From Bubalus kerabau (lineage: Eukaryota; Chordata; Mammalia; Artiodactyla; Bovidae), in NCBI RefSeq assembly GCF_029407905.1, contig NC_073633.1, positions 24,690,501 to 24,754,500 of the forward strand: a stretch of DNA of 64,000 nucleotides, given 5' to 3'. The translations under genes were made by a program, and so were the position numbers. Under the pieces are notes generated by a model that was not told where the DNA came from, made no database searches, and saw only the letters and a program-made list of their open reading frames with translations. Shown piece by piece: positions 1 through 9,455 of this stretch. Each line of letters opens with the position of its first letter. Within the stretch, counting starts at the first letter, position 1.

Positions 1-190
1 TCAGGCTTTGGAGGGTTTGTGGATGTGGGGGGAAGGGGCACAGGAGCTTATGTAAGCTCAGTTCATGGTGTGGGGGCCCCCTGAGGGTAGGAGCCCCCTG
101 TTCACACTCTGGAGTCAGGGGGGTTGTCCTCAGGGCCACTGGGGGTCAGGCATGACAGTCTCTCCCCATTCTCCCCGCCTCCCTTCCCAG
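1..190 (+). other. CD276 intron, 3' part
   Basis: This is intron sequence upstream of the transmembrane exon. It ends in a pyrimidine-rich tract and an AG acceptor at 189-190 (cccttcccag). No coding signal is visible. The Ig-domain exons of CD276 lie to the left, outside the window. Confidence 0.8.
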
Positions 191-325
191 GACAGCCCAT
201 GACGTTCCCCCCCGAGGCCCTGTGGGTGACCGTGGGGCTCTCCATCTGCCTTGTCGCACTGCTGGTAGCCCTGGCCTTCGTGTGCTGGAGAAAGATCAAA
301 CAGAGCTGTGAGGAGGAGAATGCAG
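191..325 (+). CDS. CD276: CD276 (B7-H3), transmembrane exon; gene partial at left edge
   Basis: CD276 is a type I membrane glycoprotein of the B7 family, an immune co-signalling ligand on antigen-presenting and tumour cells. This 135-nt exon is read in phase with one base from the exon before it (g|ga cag ccc atg). It encodes a short juxtamembrane stalk (GQPMTFPPEAL), one hydrophobic helix (WVTVGLSICLVALLVALAFVCW) and a basic stop-transfer stretch (RKIKQS) leading into an acidic tail (CEEENAG). The residues match human CD276 almost exactly as I recall it. Acceptor AG is at 189-190 and the donor gtaagt starts at 326. The extracellular IgV/IgC domains and signal peptide lie off the left edge. 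Three further exons (1041-1082, 2445-2480, 3758 onward) finish the tail in the same phase. The identification is firm; only exact transcript choice is open. Confidence 0.96.
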
Positions 326-1040
326 GTAAGTGAGAGAGGCGGTGTGCATGTGTCTCCGGGTATGTTGGTGTGTCCATGACATCAACAGGAGTGTCACTTT
401 CCAGTGACAGAATGAATGTGTGTGCAAATGCAGCTACATTGTGTGTGTATATGTGTGATCTGGAGGCTGAACAGATCCCGTGTGTTTAAAGACGTGTGAG
501 CCTGCCCGTGAGTGTGCAGACATGCAGGGTGAGAGTGCAGAAATGCACGGTGGATGTGAGTGTGACTAGGAGCGAGTAGTGGATGTATAACAGAGGGATG
601 AACGTGTCTGTGTGTGACTGTGAGAGCGTAAGTCACGTGAATGTGTCTGTGAGTGAGAGCACGTGGAGATCGAGCCACACAGGCGTGACTGCCTTGTGGG
701 TTTGTGTGTCACTGTGAGAGGCTGCGTCATCCTTAGAGTGGACAGTGTCTGAAGCAGCCGCTTTTGCTGGGGTCTCTGTGGGTTGACTTGGTGATTGGTA
801 GGTGGTAAGTCGACATTGATAGGTAGGTGGTTTGGCCCTGGTAGGGAAGTCGACTCTGGTGAGTGGTGGGTGGGTGAGTGAGTGGATAGTCCTTGGCCAG
901 GTGAGTGGTGGGCTCCTGCCTGGGGTCCCTCTCATCCTGGCACAGGCCAGGCCTGCTCAGCCCCATCCACCTGCCTCCTGCACTCCCAGGAGCAGGTCAG
1001 TGATGAAGGTGGGTAGGGCTGAGGAAGTTTCTGTTCCCAG
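326..1040 (+). other. CD276 intron, GT-rich low-complexity
   Basis: This intron is 715 nt long. From about 340 to 940 it is strongly G+T-biased on the + strand, with many degenerate gtgtgtgag/gtgagtg and ggtaggtgg words, like a decayed simple repeat. The reverse-strand reading frames rich in His and Thr come from this composition and are not genes. It ends in a polypyrimidine tract and AG at 1039-1040. Confidence 0.75.
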
Positions 1041-1082
1041 GAGCTGAGGATCACGATGGGGATGGAGAAGGATCCAAGACAG
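1041..1082 (+). CDS. CD276: CD276 cytoplasmic-tail exon (42 nt)
   Basis: This exon continues the CD276 tail. With one base from the exon before, it reads G-A-E-D-H-D-G-D-G-E-G-S-K-T plus one base. Human, as I recall, reads AEDQDGEGEGSKT here. The flanks are good: ttcccag before and gtaagt after. Both ends are phase 1 and the length is a multiple of three, so skipping would keep the frame. The segment is highly acidic, with no tyrosine motif. Confidence 0.94.
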
Positions 1083-1374
1083 GTAAGTCTGAACCCAGAG
1101 GGACTCTGTTGGCTGAGGACAGATGCAGGGATGGGGCGGGGACCCCAAGGTCTGGAGGGGCCCCATTTACTTGAAGGTTTGAATGAAATGTGTCCCGTGG
1201 ACTGAGGCCTCCCAGCCTAGGTGAGTCTGGTCTTTGCTCAGCAGTAGACCTGGAGGCAGGTCTCCCAGCTGCTGCTTCGTTTCTCCTGTCTACCTTTACT
1301 ACCTCCCAGGGCCACTCCACCCTGAAGGACCTGGCTCAGCAAGCAGGGCAGGCTGGGTTCCAGACCCAGCTCAT

Positions 1375-1480
1375 ATAAGCTGAGTGGCCTCGAGCAAGTC
1401 ACTTTGCCTCTCTGGGCCTCAGTTTCCTCCTAGCTGCTCCTTTCATGGGTGGTGTGAATTAAATGAGATCATGTATATTA
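1375..1480 (+). repeat. MIR SINE
   Basis: The typical MIR core is visible: a 'gcaagtcacttt..cctctctgggcctcagtttcc' type motif followed by 'taaatgagatcatgta'. It is an ancient tRNA-derived SINE in the CD276 intron. Confidence 0.75.
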
Positions 1481-2169
1481 AGGGCCTGATATTGTGCCGG
1501 GGGCCTGCAAGGGCTCCGTGGTTTTCAGTCCTGTTATTAGCACTGTGTTTTCAGCCTGACACAGTTCCACTCTGCTAAAAGGCTGAATAACTTTGGTCAG
1601 CGTTTTGTTCCTCTGGGCTTCAGTTTCCCATATGTAAAAACTGGCCTCCTGGCCTTCCCTGATGGCACCAGAGGGCCGTTTTGAACCTCTCTCAAGTGAC
1701 TTTGCGAAGGGCCTGGCACTGTGGGGACACAAGCGTGGAGCCTGGAGAGGAGGCGCCAAGGCCCTGGTGCCCCGCGGCCACTGGAGGCCTCACTGCCTTC
1801 CCTCCCCAGGGCCCATGTATTGGGGGAGCAGGTTCTTGCTGAGCCCTCTGTGATGGTGCCAGTTGACACGGGTTACCCCCCAATCCCTGAAGAAGGAAGG
1901 GCAGAAGATTGACCTCTGGGGACTGTTGTAAACTGTGCCAATTCATTCTCTGCCTTTGGTGTCCGGGTGTGGCAGGTGTAGACACAGCCTGGGATCAGGC
2001 CTCATTTTTCTTGTTCAGAGGCAGGTGTAGTTGGCAGAAGGGAGGGAGTGGGGAGAAGAGGGGGGCTTAGAGACATGCTTAGTCTCAGTTCTGCAAGATC
2101 TTGGGCCTAGCTGGCGACACCTGCAGGCTCCCTTAGCGCCTCTCTTAACCCTATTTGTAGAGCAGGCTC

Positions 2170-2300
2170 AGGGTACTCTCACATCCCTCACTCACAGGAG
2201 GGCTGGGAAATTGTTCCCATTATAGAGGTTCAGAAAACAGGCCTTGGGGAGGAGTGACAAGTCATAGAGCAGAACGGGAACCTGGGGCAGCAGCTGAGAC
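2170..2300 (+). repeat. MIR-like SINE
   Basis: A MIR 5'-half pattern: 'cccattatagaggttcagaaaac' followed by an 'agtcatagagcagaacgggaacctgg' segment. It is degenerate. Confidence 0.55.
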
Positions 2301-2444
2301 CCCTTTTCCAGTGCTGTGATGTTTCCCTCGCCCTCTCAACTTCTCCCTCCTTCCTTCTCCTCCCAGGCCTTCTTCTAGACTTTATTTCTTCCTTACCACC
2401 ACTTTCCACAGTTCCCCCTTCACTGTGTTATTCCTTTTTTGCAG

Positions 2445-2480
2445 CCCTGCGGCCCCTGAAACACTCTGAAAACAAAGAAG
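2445..2480 (+). CDS. CD276: CD276 cytoplasmic-tail exon (36 nt)
   Basis: This exon adds A-L-R-P-L-K-H-S-E-N-K-E plus one base, close to human ALQPLKHSDSKE. The acceptor is ttttttgcag and the donor gtaaag. It is also phase 1 at both ends and a multiple of three. A (TG)15 run begins only 28 nt after the exon end. Confidence 0.94.
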
Positions 2481-2505
2481 GTAAAGACACGTGGTGTTTG
2501 TGCAT

Positions 2506-2542
<37 letters not shown>

Positions 2543-3757
2543 CGCCCTTGTGTGTAGGAGGCTGGGGGCTGGTCATTGGTGATGGGGTTGCTGCTGCCCC
2601 GAGGCTCCCTCCCCCAGAAGGACAGCCTTGACTCCTCCCTGTCGAAATGGCAGCAGGCGGAGAAATCAAGGTCCCCACCGCTCTTAACAGGATGCAAATA
2701 TGATAGAGGCTTAACTGGGACAGGAGTCGAGATTGTCTTTAGGCCACTGGTACCCTGGAACCAGCTTCCTCCTACCTGGCTTCTGCCTTCTTCTACTCAA
2801 AGCTTACATTGCCAGGTCCAGGTGGCTGCTCCAGCTCCCACACCCTCTCCAGAACGAAGAGGGAAAGAGGAGAGGGAGGGGACATTTTTTTCTAGGGCTT
2901 GACTAGAAATAGCTCCTGTCACTCCTGTTTATATCCATTTGTCAGAACCTAGTCACGTGACTGCAACTCAAGTGAGGGGTTTTCAGCTGGACAGGCACGT
3001 TCCTGGTACACAGTCAGTGGTTAATAATTGTTAGTGATGGTTATTGGTCAGATTATCATAACATCAGCAGTTACATTAGGAAGTGGTTGGTTGGAGGTTA
3101 GTTTAGTTTGAGATTCTTCTTTATTAAAAGTGACCAGGTGCTACACCTCTGTGTTTGTGTTTATAAATATATGTATATCTCTCTGTGTGTCTGTGTATTT
3201 TGAATAAGCTATTTCTCGATGCAGACTTATCACTAAATATGAGTGGCTTCCACTTAGAAGGTCAAAAGTTTTGGGACCTTAATTTTTGGCCAAAGGTTAT
3301 GGAGCCTTAAGTAACTTTCAGGTGGCCTTGCTGTCCCTGTCAGGAAATAAACTCTCCATTCAGATCATGGCGGAGAGTGAGGCCATGGGTATGAATGTAT
3401 GGAGTGGAGAAGATGAATCAGGACAGACAGGGTGGGGGGCAGCATGGGGAAGGGAAGAGTGTGCCAGACCAAGAGAAGGGAAGGGTGCAAGGTGGCTGGA
3501 TCCAGGGGGATTGAGAGAAGCCAGCGAGGACTGGGCAGTCTCCTCCAGGCACCCTCATAGTCAGTCTGATGCCCAGCTGCTGTGTGTGTCTATCTGAGCC
3601 TTGAGGGCAGTGCTTGCTGTGGGGGTTGCCAGTCAGACTGCTGGCCCCCTCACACGTACTCCCCCCACCCCCCGAGTATGTGACCACATCCCTGGGGATC
3701 TGACATTCCCGCATTTAACGCTCCCCCCTTTTTTTTCCTTCCCATCATGAAATGTAG
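2481..3757 (+). other. last CD276 intron
   Basis: This is a 1.28-kb intron. It holds the (TG)n run at 2509-2538 and otherwise unique-looking sequence, with an AT-richer stretch at about 2990-3260. It ends in a T-rich tract and tag at 3755-3757. Confidence 0.7.
2509..2538 (+). repeat. (TG)15 microsatellite
   Basis: Fifteen uninterrupted TG units are visible, followed by cgtgcg. The run lies in the intron, 28 nt downstream of the 36-nt CD276 exon. Confidence 0.97.
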
Positions 3758-3780
3758 ATGATGGACCAGAAATAGTCTGA
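3758..3780 (+). CDS. CD276: CD276 terminal coding segment and stop
   Basis: This is the start of the last exon. With the preceding base it reads D-D-G-P-E-I-V-stop; the stop tga is at 3778-3780. Human CD276 ends DDGQEIA as I recall, so two of the last seven residues differ (Q to P, A to V). The rest of the exon, to about 5180, is 3' UTR. Confidence 0.93.
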
Positions 3781-3883
3781 CGGCGAGGCTCAGGGAGCTG
3801 CAGCCCCTGCCCTGGGGCTCCCACCTCTGGCTGCACTGGAGCCTCAGTGTGAGCTCTGGGCTGGGGGCTTCCCTGCCTCCAAC

Positions 3884-4268
3884 AGATGGCGTCCACTCTG
3901 GCGGATCTCCTCATTCTGCAAAGGACACGATACACAGACCACCCTGCAGCCTTACTTCTCTGATGGACACGATTCCCGAGTCATCCTGCTGCCTTATTTC
4001 TCCAGTGACACGATACCTAAATCATCTCGCCGCTTATTCCTCACGGACGCAATGCACAGACCTCCCTGCCGCCGTATTTCCCCAATGGATATGCTACACG
4101 GACCATCTGGCTGCCATTTTTCTTCAAAGATGTGGTACACAATCTCCCCTCGCCTTGTCTCCGATGGTCCAGATACACTAGCTATCACTTCTCAGCCTTC
4201 TCCCCCATCTGTCCGTAACTCCGTCTCCTCAGCAGAGGCCACTGCAGCCTTAGTATTTCCTCCAGACT
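3884..4268 (+). repeat. degenerate ~42-bp tandem array in CD276 3' UTR
   Basis: Units start at about 3924, 3966, 4007, 4046, 4088, 4129 and 4167, with lengths 42, 41, 39, 42, 41, 38 and ~45. The shared pattern is ga-cacgatacac-ga-ccacc-ctgc-gcctta-ttctcc-atg. Weaker units flank both ends (3884-3923 and about 4225-4268). Read as codons it gives a 14-residue period. It is a diverged minisatellite-like array, not a known transposon. Confidence 0.85.
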
Positions 4269-4960
4269 AGAGGCGTCGCCTCGTGCTCTGGCCCCAAAGT
4301 CAGCCTCTTCCCTCCTCCACTAAGTGAATACAGGGCCCCTCCCCCAGGCATGCAGACAAGCAGGTGCACGTGCTGGAACACGTGAGGACCTCCCCCGGCC
4401 CTGCCTCTTCCGGGGCGCCCCGGGCTGTGCCCTGTGAGCCCCACCCTCCACCCACCCTCCCCACGGGAAGGACGTGCTGGTCACACCAGGTCTCTGGGCG
4501 GCTGCATGGGCCCCCTTGTGATCTGCTGCTGTCCCTCTGCTTTTCCTTTCATTGATCCATTCAAGTAACGTTCACGGAGCATCTCTGGGCATCAGCACTG
4601 TGTTAGGTACTGGGGACCCTGTGTGAGAAGACAAGCCCCTCCCTAAGGAGCGCGCCCTTCAGCGGAGAAACCTGTGAGGCAAGAGGGACTTGTGAGGGGC
4701 TCCTGCCATGCTTCCTGCTGAACCCCTCTTCTGGACCACAGTTCCCAGGATACCTCACTCCCATCCCACCCAGAATCCTTGCTCAGAGACCTGGAAAGAG
4801 AGACAGAGCCTCTCGCCACAACTGGAGCATCTGATGGTTTCCAAAGTGTCTTTCCAGGCATGCACAGCGGGGACAGGCAGCCCAGACCCGACAGACCCCG
4901 GGGAGCTGAGAGCTGCTGCGCAGGGGAAGCCTGAGGGCAGGGACAGCCCCTCCCCCACCA

Positions 4961-4968
4961 TGGTGCTA
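4961..4968 (+). promoter_or_regulatory. CD276: miR-29 8-mer seed match
   Basis: TGGTGCTA matches the miR-29 family seed (agcacca) plus the A opposite position 1. Human CD276 is reported in the literature as a miR-29 target. The site lies about 190 nt before the poly(A) signal. Confidence 0.7.
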
Positions 4969-5156
4969 TTCCGGAGCTGGGCAGACAGTTTCTGGCATGT
5001 CTCCCGCCAGTCCCCAGCCTCCAGTGGAGTAAACTTCTGAGGACCTGATGTCCTCCTGTTGACATCCCTCCCTTCACCAGGAATGAAAGATGTGGGGGTT
5101 TCTAATTTAAATGTGGGACTCAGAAATTTTGTTAACCGGGGGTGCATTTTGGGAAA

Positions 5157-5162
5157 AATAAA
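5157..5162 (+). terminator. CD276: CD276 poly(A) signal
   Basis: AATAAA, followed within about 25 nt by a T-rich then GT-rich stretch (tttttctctgtaaattgtgtgg). This gives a cleavage site near 5180. Confidence 0.8.
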
Positions 5163-5647
5163 TGCCTTTGTAGAAAGCTTTTTCTCTGTAAATTGTGTGG
5201 CAGCAGGGCTCGATTGGAAGAATTCCCTCCTGGACGTTTGAGGCCCAGAGTAGGGGTGCCTGGATCTCCTTACTCTCACCGTCCTTAAGTCCCTGGGTTT
5301 CCATGGCTCTTTTTCTAACTTCAGTTACCCACTTGATAAGGATGCTGGCTGTCCAGAAAGCCAGGCCCTTTGGTCACTGTATGGGGCTCCACCCACTCCT
5401 AGAAGTGTCGCCTAATACCTTTATCTCAGAAGATTCAGACTCGAGGCTTGTTTAAGGCCCAATGCCCCCATTTCATGGGTGGGGAAACTGAGACCCAGGA
5501 AGAAGCTAACGTAGAAAAGGAACTCTACATGCTCTTTTTGGCTGACACAGTGGAATGGGCACCAGGCCTGCGTCAGAGGTCCAGGTCTAAGACCTCATTT
5601 AGCCCTGCCCTGTGATCCTGAGCTGGGCATTTAACTTCTCTGGGCTT

Positions 5648-5768
5648 TAGATTTTTTATTTTTTTGGCCACGCTGTGCAGCATACAGGATCTTAATTTCT
5701 CGATTAGGGATTGAAACTTTGCCCCCTGCATTTGGAGTCTTAACCATTAGACCACCAGGGAAGTCCCA
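5648..5768 (-). mobile_element. CHR-type tRNA-derived SINE
   Basis: Reverse-oriented cetartiodactyl SINE. It starts with a T-run (poly-A of the element) and 'ttggccacgctgtgcagca', and ends in 'accagggaagtccc'. It is flanked by gggctttag / gggccttag, a likely target-site duplication (TSD). Confidence 0.85.
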
Positions 5769-6149
5769 GGGCCTTAGTTTTCTTTTATGAAAAATGGGCT
5801 TGAGATTTTTCATCACCTTCCAGTTTCAAAGACTAAGAAGAGGAGGTGAACATGGCAAGCAAACCATTTCCAGAGAACCAGGTTCAAGGATGTGGGAGCC
5901 TGAAGAGTGCACTGGGCTCCTTTACCCTTGGGGGCCAGGGTCTCAGAACTGGCCCACCAGTCAGTCCCCAAACTCTGTGGGCCCTAGGGCAGCAGGAAGA
6001 GCTCGGGCTGGAGGTCAGGCCACTTGACTTTTGTTTTTAATTTTTCTCTTGTTTTCCCTTTTGACTTTTGTTCCTGGCTCTGCTACTGACTTGTGACCTG
6101 GTCCTTCATCGCTCTGAACCTTCATTTCCTTATCTGTTTAGAAGGGGTG

Positions 6150-6296
6150 AAGGGACTTCCCTGGTGGTCCAGTGGTTAAGATGCTGTGCTTTGAATGCAG
6201 GGGTCATGGGTTCAAACCCTGGTGAAGGAACTAAAACCCCACATGCCACGTGGCCAAATAAATAAAAATTTTAAAAATAGCAAAATATGTTTAAAA
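6150..6296 (+). mobile_element. CHR-type tRNA-derived SINE
   Basis: 'gggacttccctggtggtcca' head, tRNA B-box-like 'gggttcaaaccc', tail 'gccacgtggccaaataaataaaa'. The TSD is agaaggggtga on both sides (near 6139 and 6298). Confidence 0.9.
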
Positions 6297-6679
6297 AGAA
6301 GGGGTGATGATACCTTTGGAAAGGTACGTGGAATTCTTTCCAAAGGGTGCTTCTTCTAAAGTCGATGGCCCTAGGAGTGAGTCCAGTCACCTTACTAGAA
6401 GGCGCCCCCCACCCCCACTGGTGCTGTGGGTAGGTTTTAGATTCAAACACCTTTCACCGAGGCTCTGTCTCTTGCCCCTGGTCTCCCCCTGCACCCTTGA
6501 GCGTGACCTCACCTCACCAGGCGTCAACCACACCAGTACAGTAGGGACAATAGTAGTTCATGTTTCGTAGGATTGCTGTGAGGGTTGGACAACATAGGAA
6601 GAAGACACTACAAACTATAAAGTGCTGGGCACACGTGATGGCTTATCTTTCCCTCCCTGCAGTTGGGTTGCACGCACTT

Positions 6680-6770
6680 GCTCCCTTGGCGATTTTGTAG
6701 ATGGAGCACAGCGACCCAGGGCAAGTTGTCTAAACCTCAGTTTGCCCATCAGTAAAACAGGCCCAAAAAC
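6680..6770 (+). repeat. MIR SINE
   Basis: Core 'gggcaagttgtctaaacctcagtttgcccatcagtaaaac', typical of MIR. Confidence 0.65.
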
Positions 6771-7363
6771 TGGTGCACTTTTTCTTTCAGACAGGGCTGG
6801 GAGATGGCTCAAACACGATGCTGTATCAGATGCTTGAGGGAGGGACCCAGCAGGTGTGGGACTTCCCTAGGGGCTGCAGGGTGAGAAAGGTGGCCATTCA
6901 CTCCCCCCAGTAGCTGGTGCCCCCAGAGAGCAGTATTTTTAGCTGCTCTTCCTGGGCAAAGCTCCAACTCCTGCATTTTAATGGAGAAATAATTCTCACA
7001 GTGCGACAAGCTGTAGCCTGCAGGTGTCACATCCATATTAAAGAGGGGACAGAGCAGGGTTCATTTTCTTGGCTTGAGGTGTGACCGGAATTCACCTCCA
7101 GGACCATTTGTAACCAAGGCCATGAAGACCCATTAGTGGCACTGACCGTTCAGGAGGAGGAGCCTGGATGTCGGGCTACAAACAGAATGGCTGACGGGCC
7201 GAGTCACCCTGCCTTTCTCTCCCTGCTCTCTTCCTCTTCAGAGCGTTCTCTCACAAGCACGGACAGTGCCTTCCATGGTGTCTGTTCAGGCAGAGGCACT
7301 TGACCTGGCTTATCCCAGGAGGCGGTTGCCTAGTGGGATGCTGGTATGTGTGGACCAAGGAAC

Positions 7364-7519
7364 AGTTGTTGAGGCACTAAGTCATATCTGACTCTTCACC
7401 ACTGCATGGACTCACCCACCAGGCTGCTATGTCCATGGAATTTCCCAGGCAGGAATACTGGAGTGGGTTGCCATTTCTTTCTCCAGGGAACCTTCCCAAT
7501 GAGCAGAGACCCTGGCAGA
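7364..7519 (-). mobile_element. Bov-tA/Bov-A SINE, degenerate
   Basis: Reverse-oriented 'tctgactcttcaccactgcatgg ... ggaatactggagtgggttgccatttc' pattern. The tRNA part is truncated. Confidence 0.8.
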
Positions 7520-7527
7520 TTATTTTT

Positions 7528-7657
7528 TATTAGTAGTAAAAAAATTTTTTTTGGCCACATGGCATGTGGGATCTTAGTTCCCTGACTAAGACTTGAACCT
7601 GCACCCCCTGCAGTGGAAGCACAGAGTCTTAATTACTGGACCATTAGGGAAGTCCCA
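7528..7657 (-). mobile_element. CHR-type tRNA-derived SINE
   Basis: Reverse-oriented: 'tttttttggccacatggcatgtggg' to 'accattagggaagtccca'. It abuts the Bov SINE to its left. Confidence 0.85.
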
Positions 7658-7944
7658 GATCCTGCAAATTCTGAGCGGGGAAATAGCCAAAGATCTTAAT
7701 GCAAAGCCCAAGTCTTAAACTGAGACAGGAAGCCAAAGATAGCCCTGAATGGCCCCGAACCCAGGCCTCCAAGTGCAGGACACTCAGACGGCCCGGAGTG
7801 GAGCCCCCATGAAGTGAGCGGCTGGAACGTGGAGGAGGTATGAGGGACAGAGGATTCAAACACCACGAATGCAAATAATACAGAAACGTAGAAACTGGTT
7901 GTCTTCACCGCCAATCCCCTCACTCGGGGGAAAGTACTACTAAT

Positions 7945-8470
7945 AGTTTGCTATCTTTCCAGACTTTTCCCCAGGCTTACTCATTTATAAAAATGAAATC
8001 ACAAATTCTGTGCTATAGCTTTTTTCCCCCTATTTGATTTTCCATTTTCTCAGGTCAGTTCTCTTAACTTTTTATGTTGAGGTGTCTCATACACCTAGTG
8101 TGTAAAAAAGATGCTAGTCCTTTTTAAAGAAGTGTTCACATCACCATGTAAATATCACCCAGATCCAGATCCAGAACACTTTCAGGATCCAGAAAGTTCC
8201 CTCCTGACTCTGCCTAGTCAGTGGCCCCACCCAGAGAGACTGCTCTGGCTGTTTTCACCATCGATTGGTTTTGCTTGTTCTTGAACTTAACATAAATGGA
8301 TCTTACCTCATATACTATTTTGTGCCTAGCTTTTTGCAGAGACCTTCATTCTTTCTAAATGGCTACATAGTATCTCCTAGCCCTGCTATTCTAGAATAGA
8401 CTATGGCAGGTTCTACAGTTTGGAGACAAATACTGCGGCCTTGTGCTCCAGTTGCTACAGTATGGAGCCT
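7945..8470. mobile_element. ancient L1 3'-region fragment
   Basis: Sequence of the type 'aacataaatggatcttacctcatatactattttgtg..cttttgcagagaccttcat..' and 'gtgttcacatcaccatgtaaatatcaccca' resembles old mammalian L1 3' regions. Family and strand are not resolved by eye. Confidence 0.5.
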
Positions 8471-9345
8471 CACACTCATCACTGGCCCATAGGCCTGTAG
8501 ATACTAAATGTTGGTAGAGTTACCTCTTGTTTGGGCTTCCTTTGCAGCCAGTCCTCGTGGCAGGAAGAACGTGCTAGTGAGGAGCACTTAGGGCCACTGG
8601 CAAAACAGTTCTAGACAGGGCAGCAAGGGTGCCAGGAATTGCCACCCCAGCCAGGCACTCAGACTCACAGAGGAGCCTGACCCAGCAGCGGATGAGGCCT
8701 GCGGACCTCTTTTCCTCCCCCACCCACCCTGCACTGCCTTACCCTTCAACACCTAACTTGCGGGGGCCCGGCCTCAATTCCCCAGGAGCTAGGGGTCTTC
8801 ATGGTTCTAGGACCCCGGTCTTAGAGGTGAGTGTGTCTGCCTCTTGATGGATGGGTGGGCCTTGGGCTGAAAGGCGCATCCTGCATGCACACCTGACCAC
8901 AATGGATGGGGCCACATTCATCAGCATCTCACTTAGATGCAGGTGCCTCAGGGCACATTCAATTTTCTGCACTTGTTTCTGAGGGTGTTCGTGACCTGCC
9001 ATTTGGCTCCACCAGTTCCAGGTAATTACAGTGACATTATCTCAGCACTAATGAGGTGGTGCCTGTTAGAGCACAGGGAACGCCGGGCCTCACGGGGCAC
9101 ACACATCCCAGCCCTCAGAAGCAGAGGGTCTGACCTTTGTCCCCAGCCTTTCTGCAGCACCTGAGCAGTAAAATCGCCCCCTCCCCTCAACCTCCCTCAG
9201 CTGATATGATTTCCTCACCTCCACTGCCCTCCTCTGGACCTGTTTCCTCATTATCCCTTCTGGATGGAAGCCTATGGATCAAAATGTTTTGGCCCCTAAT
9301 AGATAATCCTGGACACCACGCTCCTGCTCCACATCACAGCAGTCT
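8471..9345. other. intergenic, unique-looking
   Basis: I see no gene, RNA or clear repeat here. Confidence 0.6.
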
Positions 9346-9349
9346 ACTG

Positions 9350-9455
9350 GTTCTTAACCCTGGCTGCACCTTAGAGTCACTTAAGGAAGTTTTAATAATA
9401 GCAGTTCCCCTGGCCCCATCCCTAGAAGTTCTGATGCAGCTAGATGAGATCACTG
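9350..9455 (+). mobile_element. MER5A-like hAT-Charlie remnant
   Basis: 'ttcttaaccctggctgcacc..agagtcactta..cctggccccatccctagaagttctgatgcagct' follows the MER5A consensus pattern (cctgg..ccccaccccagagtttctgatt). It is a non-autonomous DNA transposon relic. Confidence 0.65.

Larger units (their letters stand above)
1083..2444 (+). other. CD276 intron with old MIR copies
   Basis: This is a 1.36-kb intron. MIR-like cores are seen near 1375-1480, 1590-1690 and 2170-2300; the rest is unique-looking. It ends in a T-rich tract and gcag at 2441-2444. Confidence 0.75.
3781..5180 (+). other. CD276: CD276 3' UTR
   Basis: The 3' UTR is about 1.4 kb, from the stop to just past the AATAAA at 5157-5162. 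It includes a degenerate ~42-bp tandem array (about 3884-4268), a short L2-like fragment (about 4550-4650) and an 8-mer match to the miR-29 seed (4961-4968). Several open frames cross it on both strands, but they are not conserved proteins that I recognise. Confidence 0.8.
5181..7360. other. intergenic, start of CD276-INSYN1 interval
   Basis: No gene is supported. MIR-like cores occur at about 5390-5530, 5560-5640 and 6680-6770, and two CHR-type SINEs are listed separately. The rest looks unique and decayed. Confidence 0.7.

Noticed and set aside
3849..4181. 110-codon frame with a 14-residue repeat in the CD276 3' UTR
   Set aside because: The protein-level repeat is a by-product of the ~42-bp DNA period. 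Unit lengths 38-41 break the period, which is not expected under coding selection.
3884..4268. CRISPR-like array
   Set aside because: Units are contiguous and diverged with no unique spacers, and this is a mammalian 3' UTR.
4755..5279. 174-codon - strand frame antisense to the CD276 3' UTR
   Set aside because: No known family, it crosses the poly(A) region, and a 3' UTR shadow is the simplest reading.
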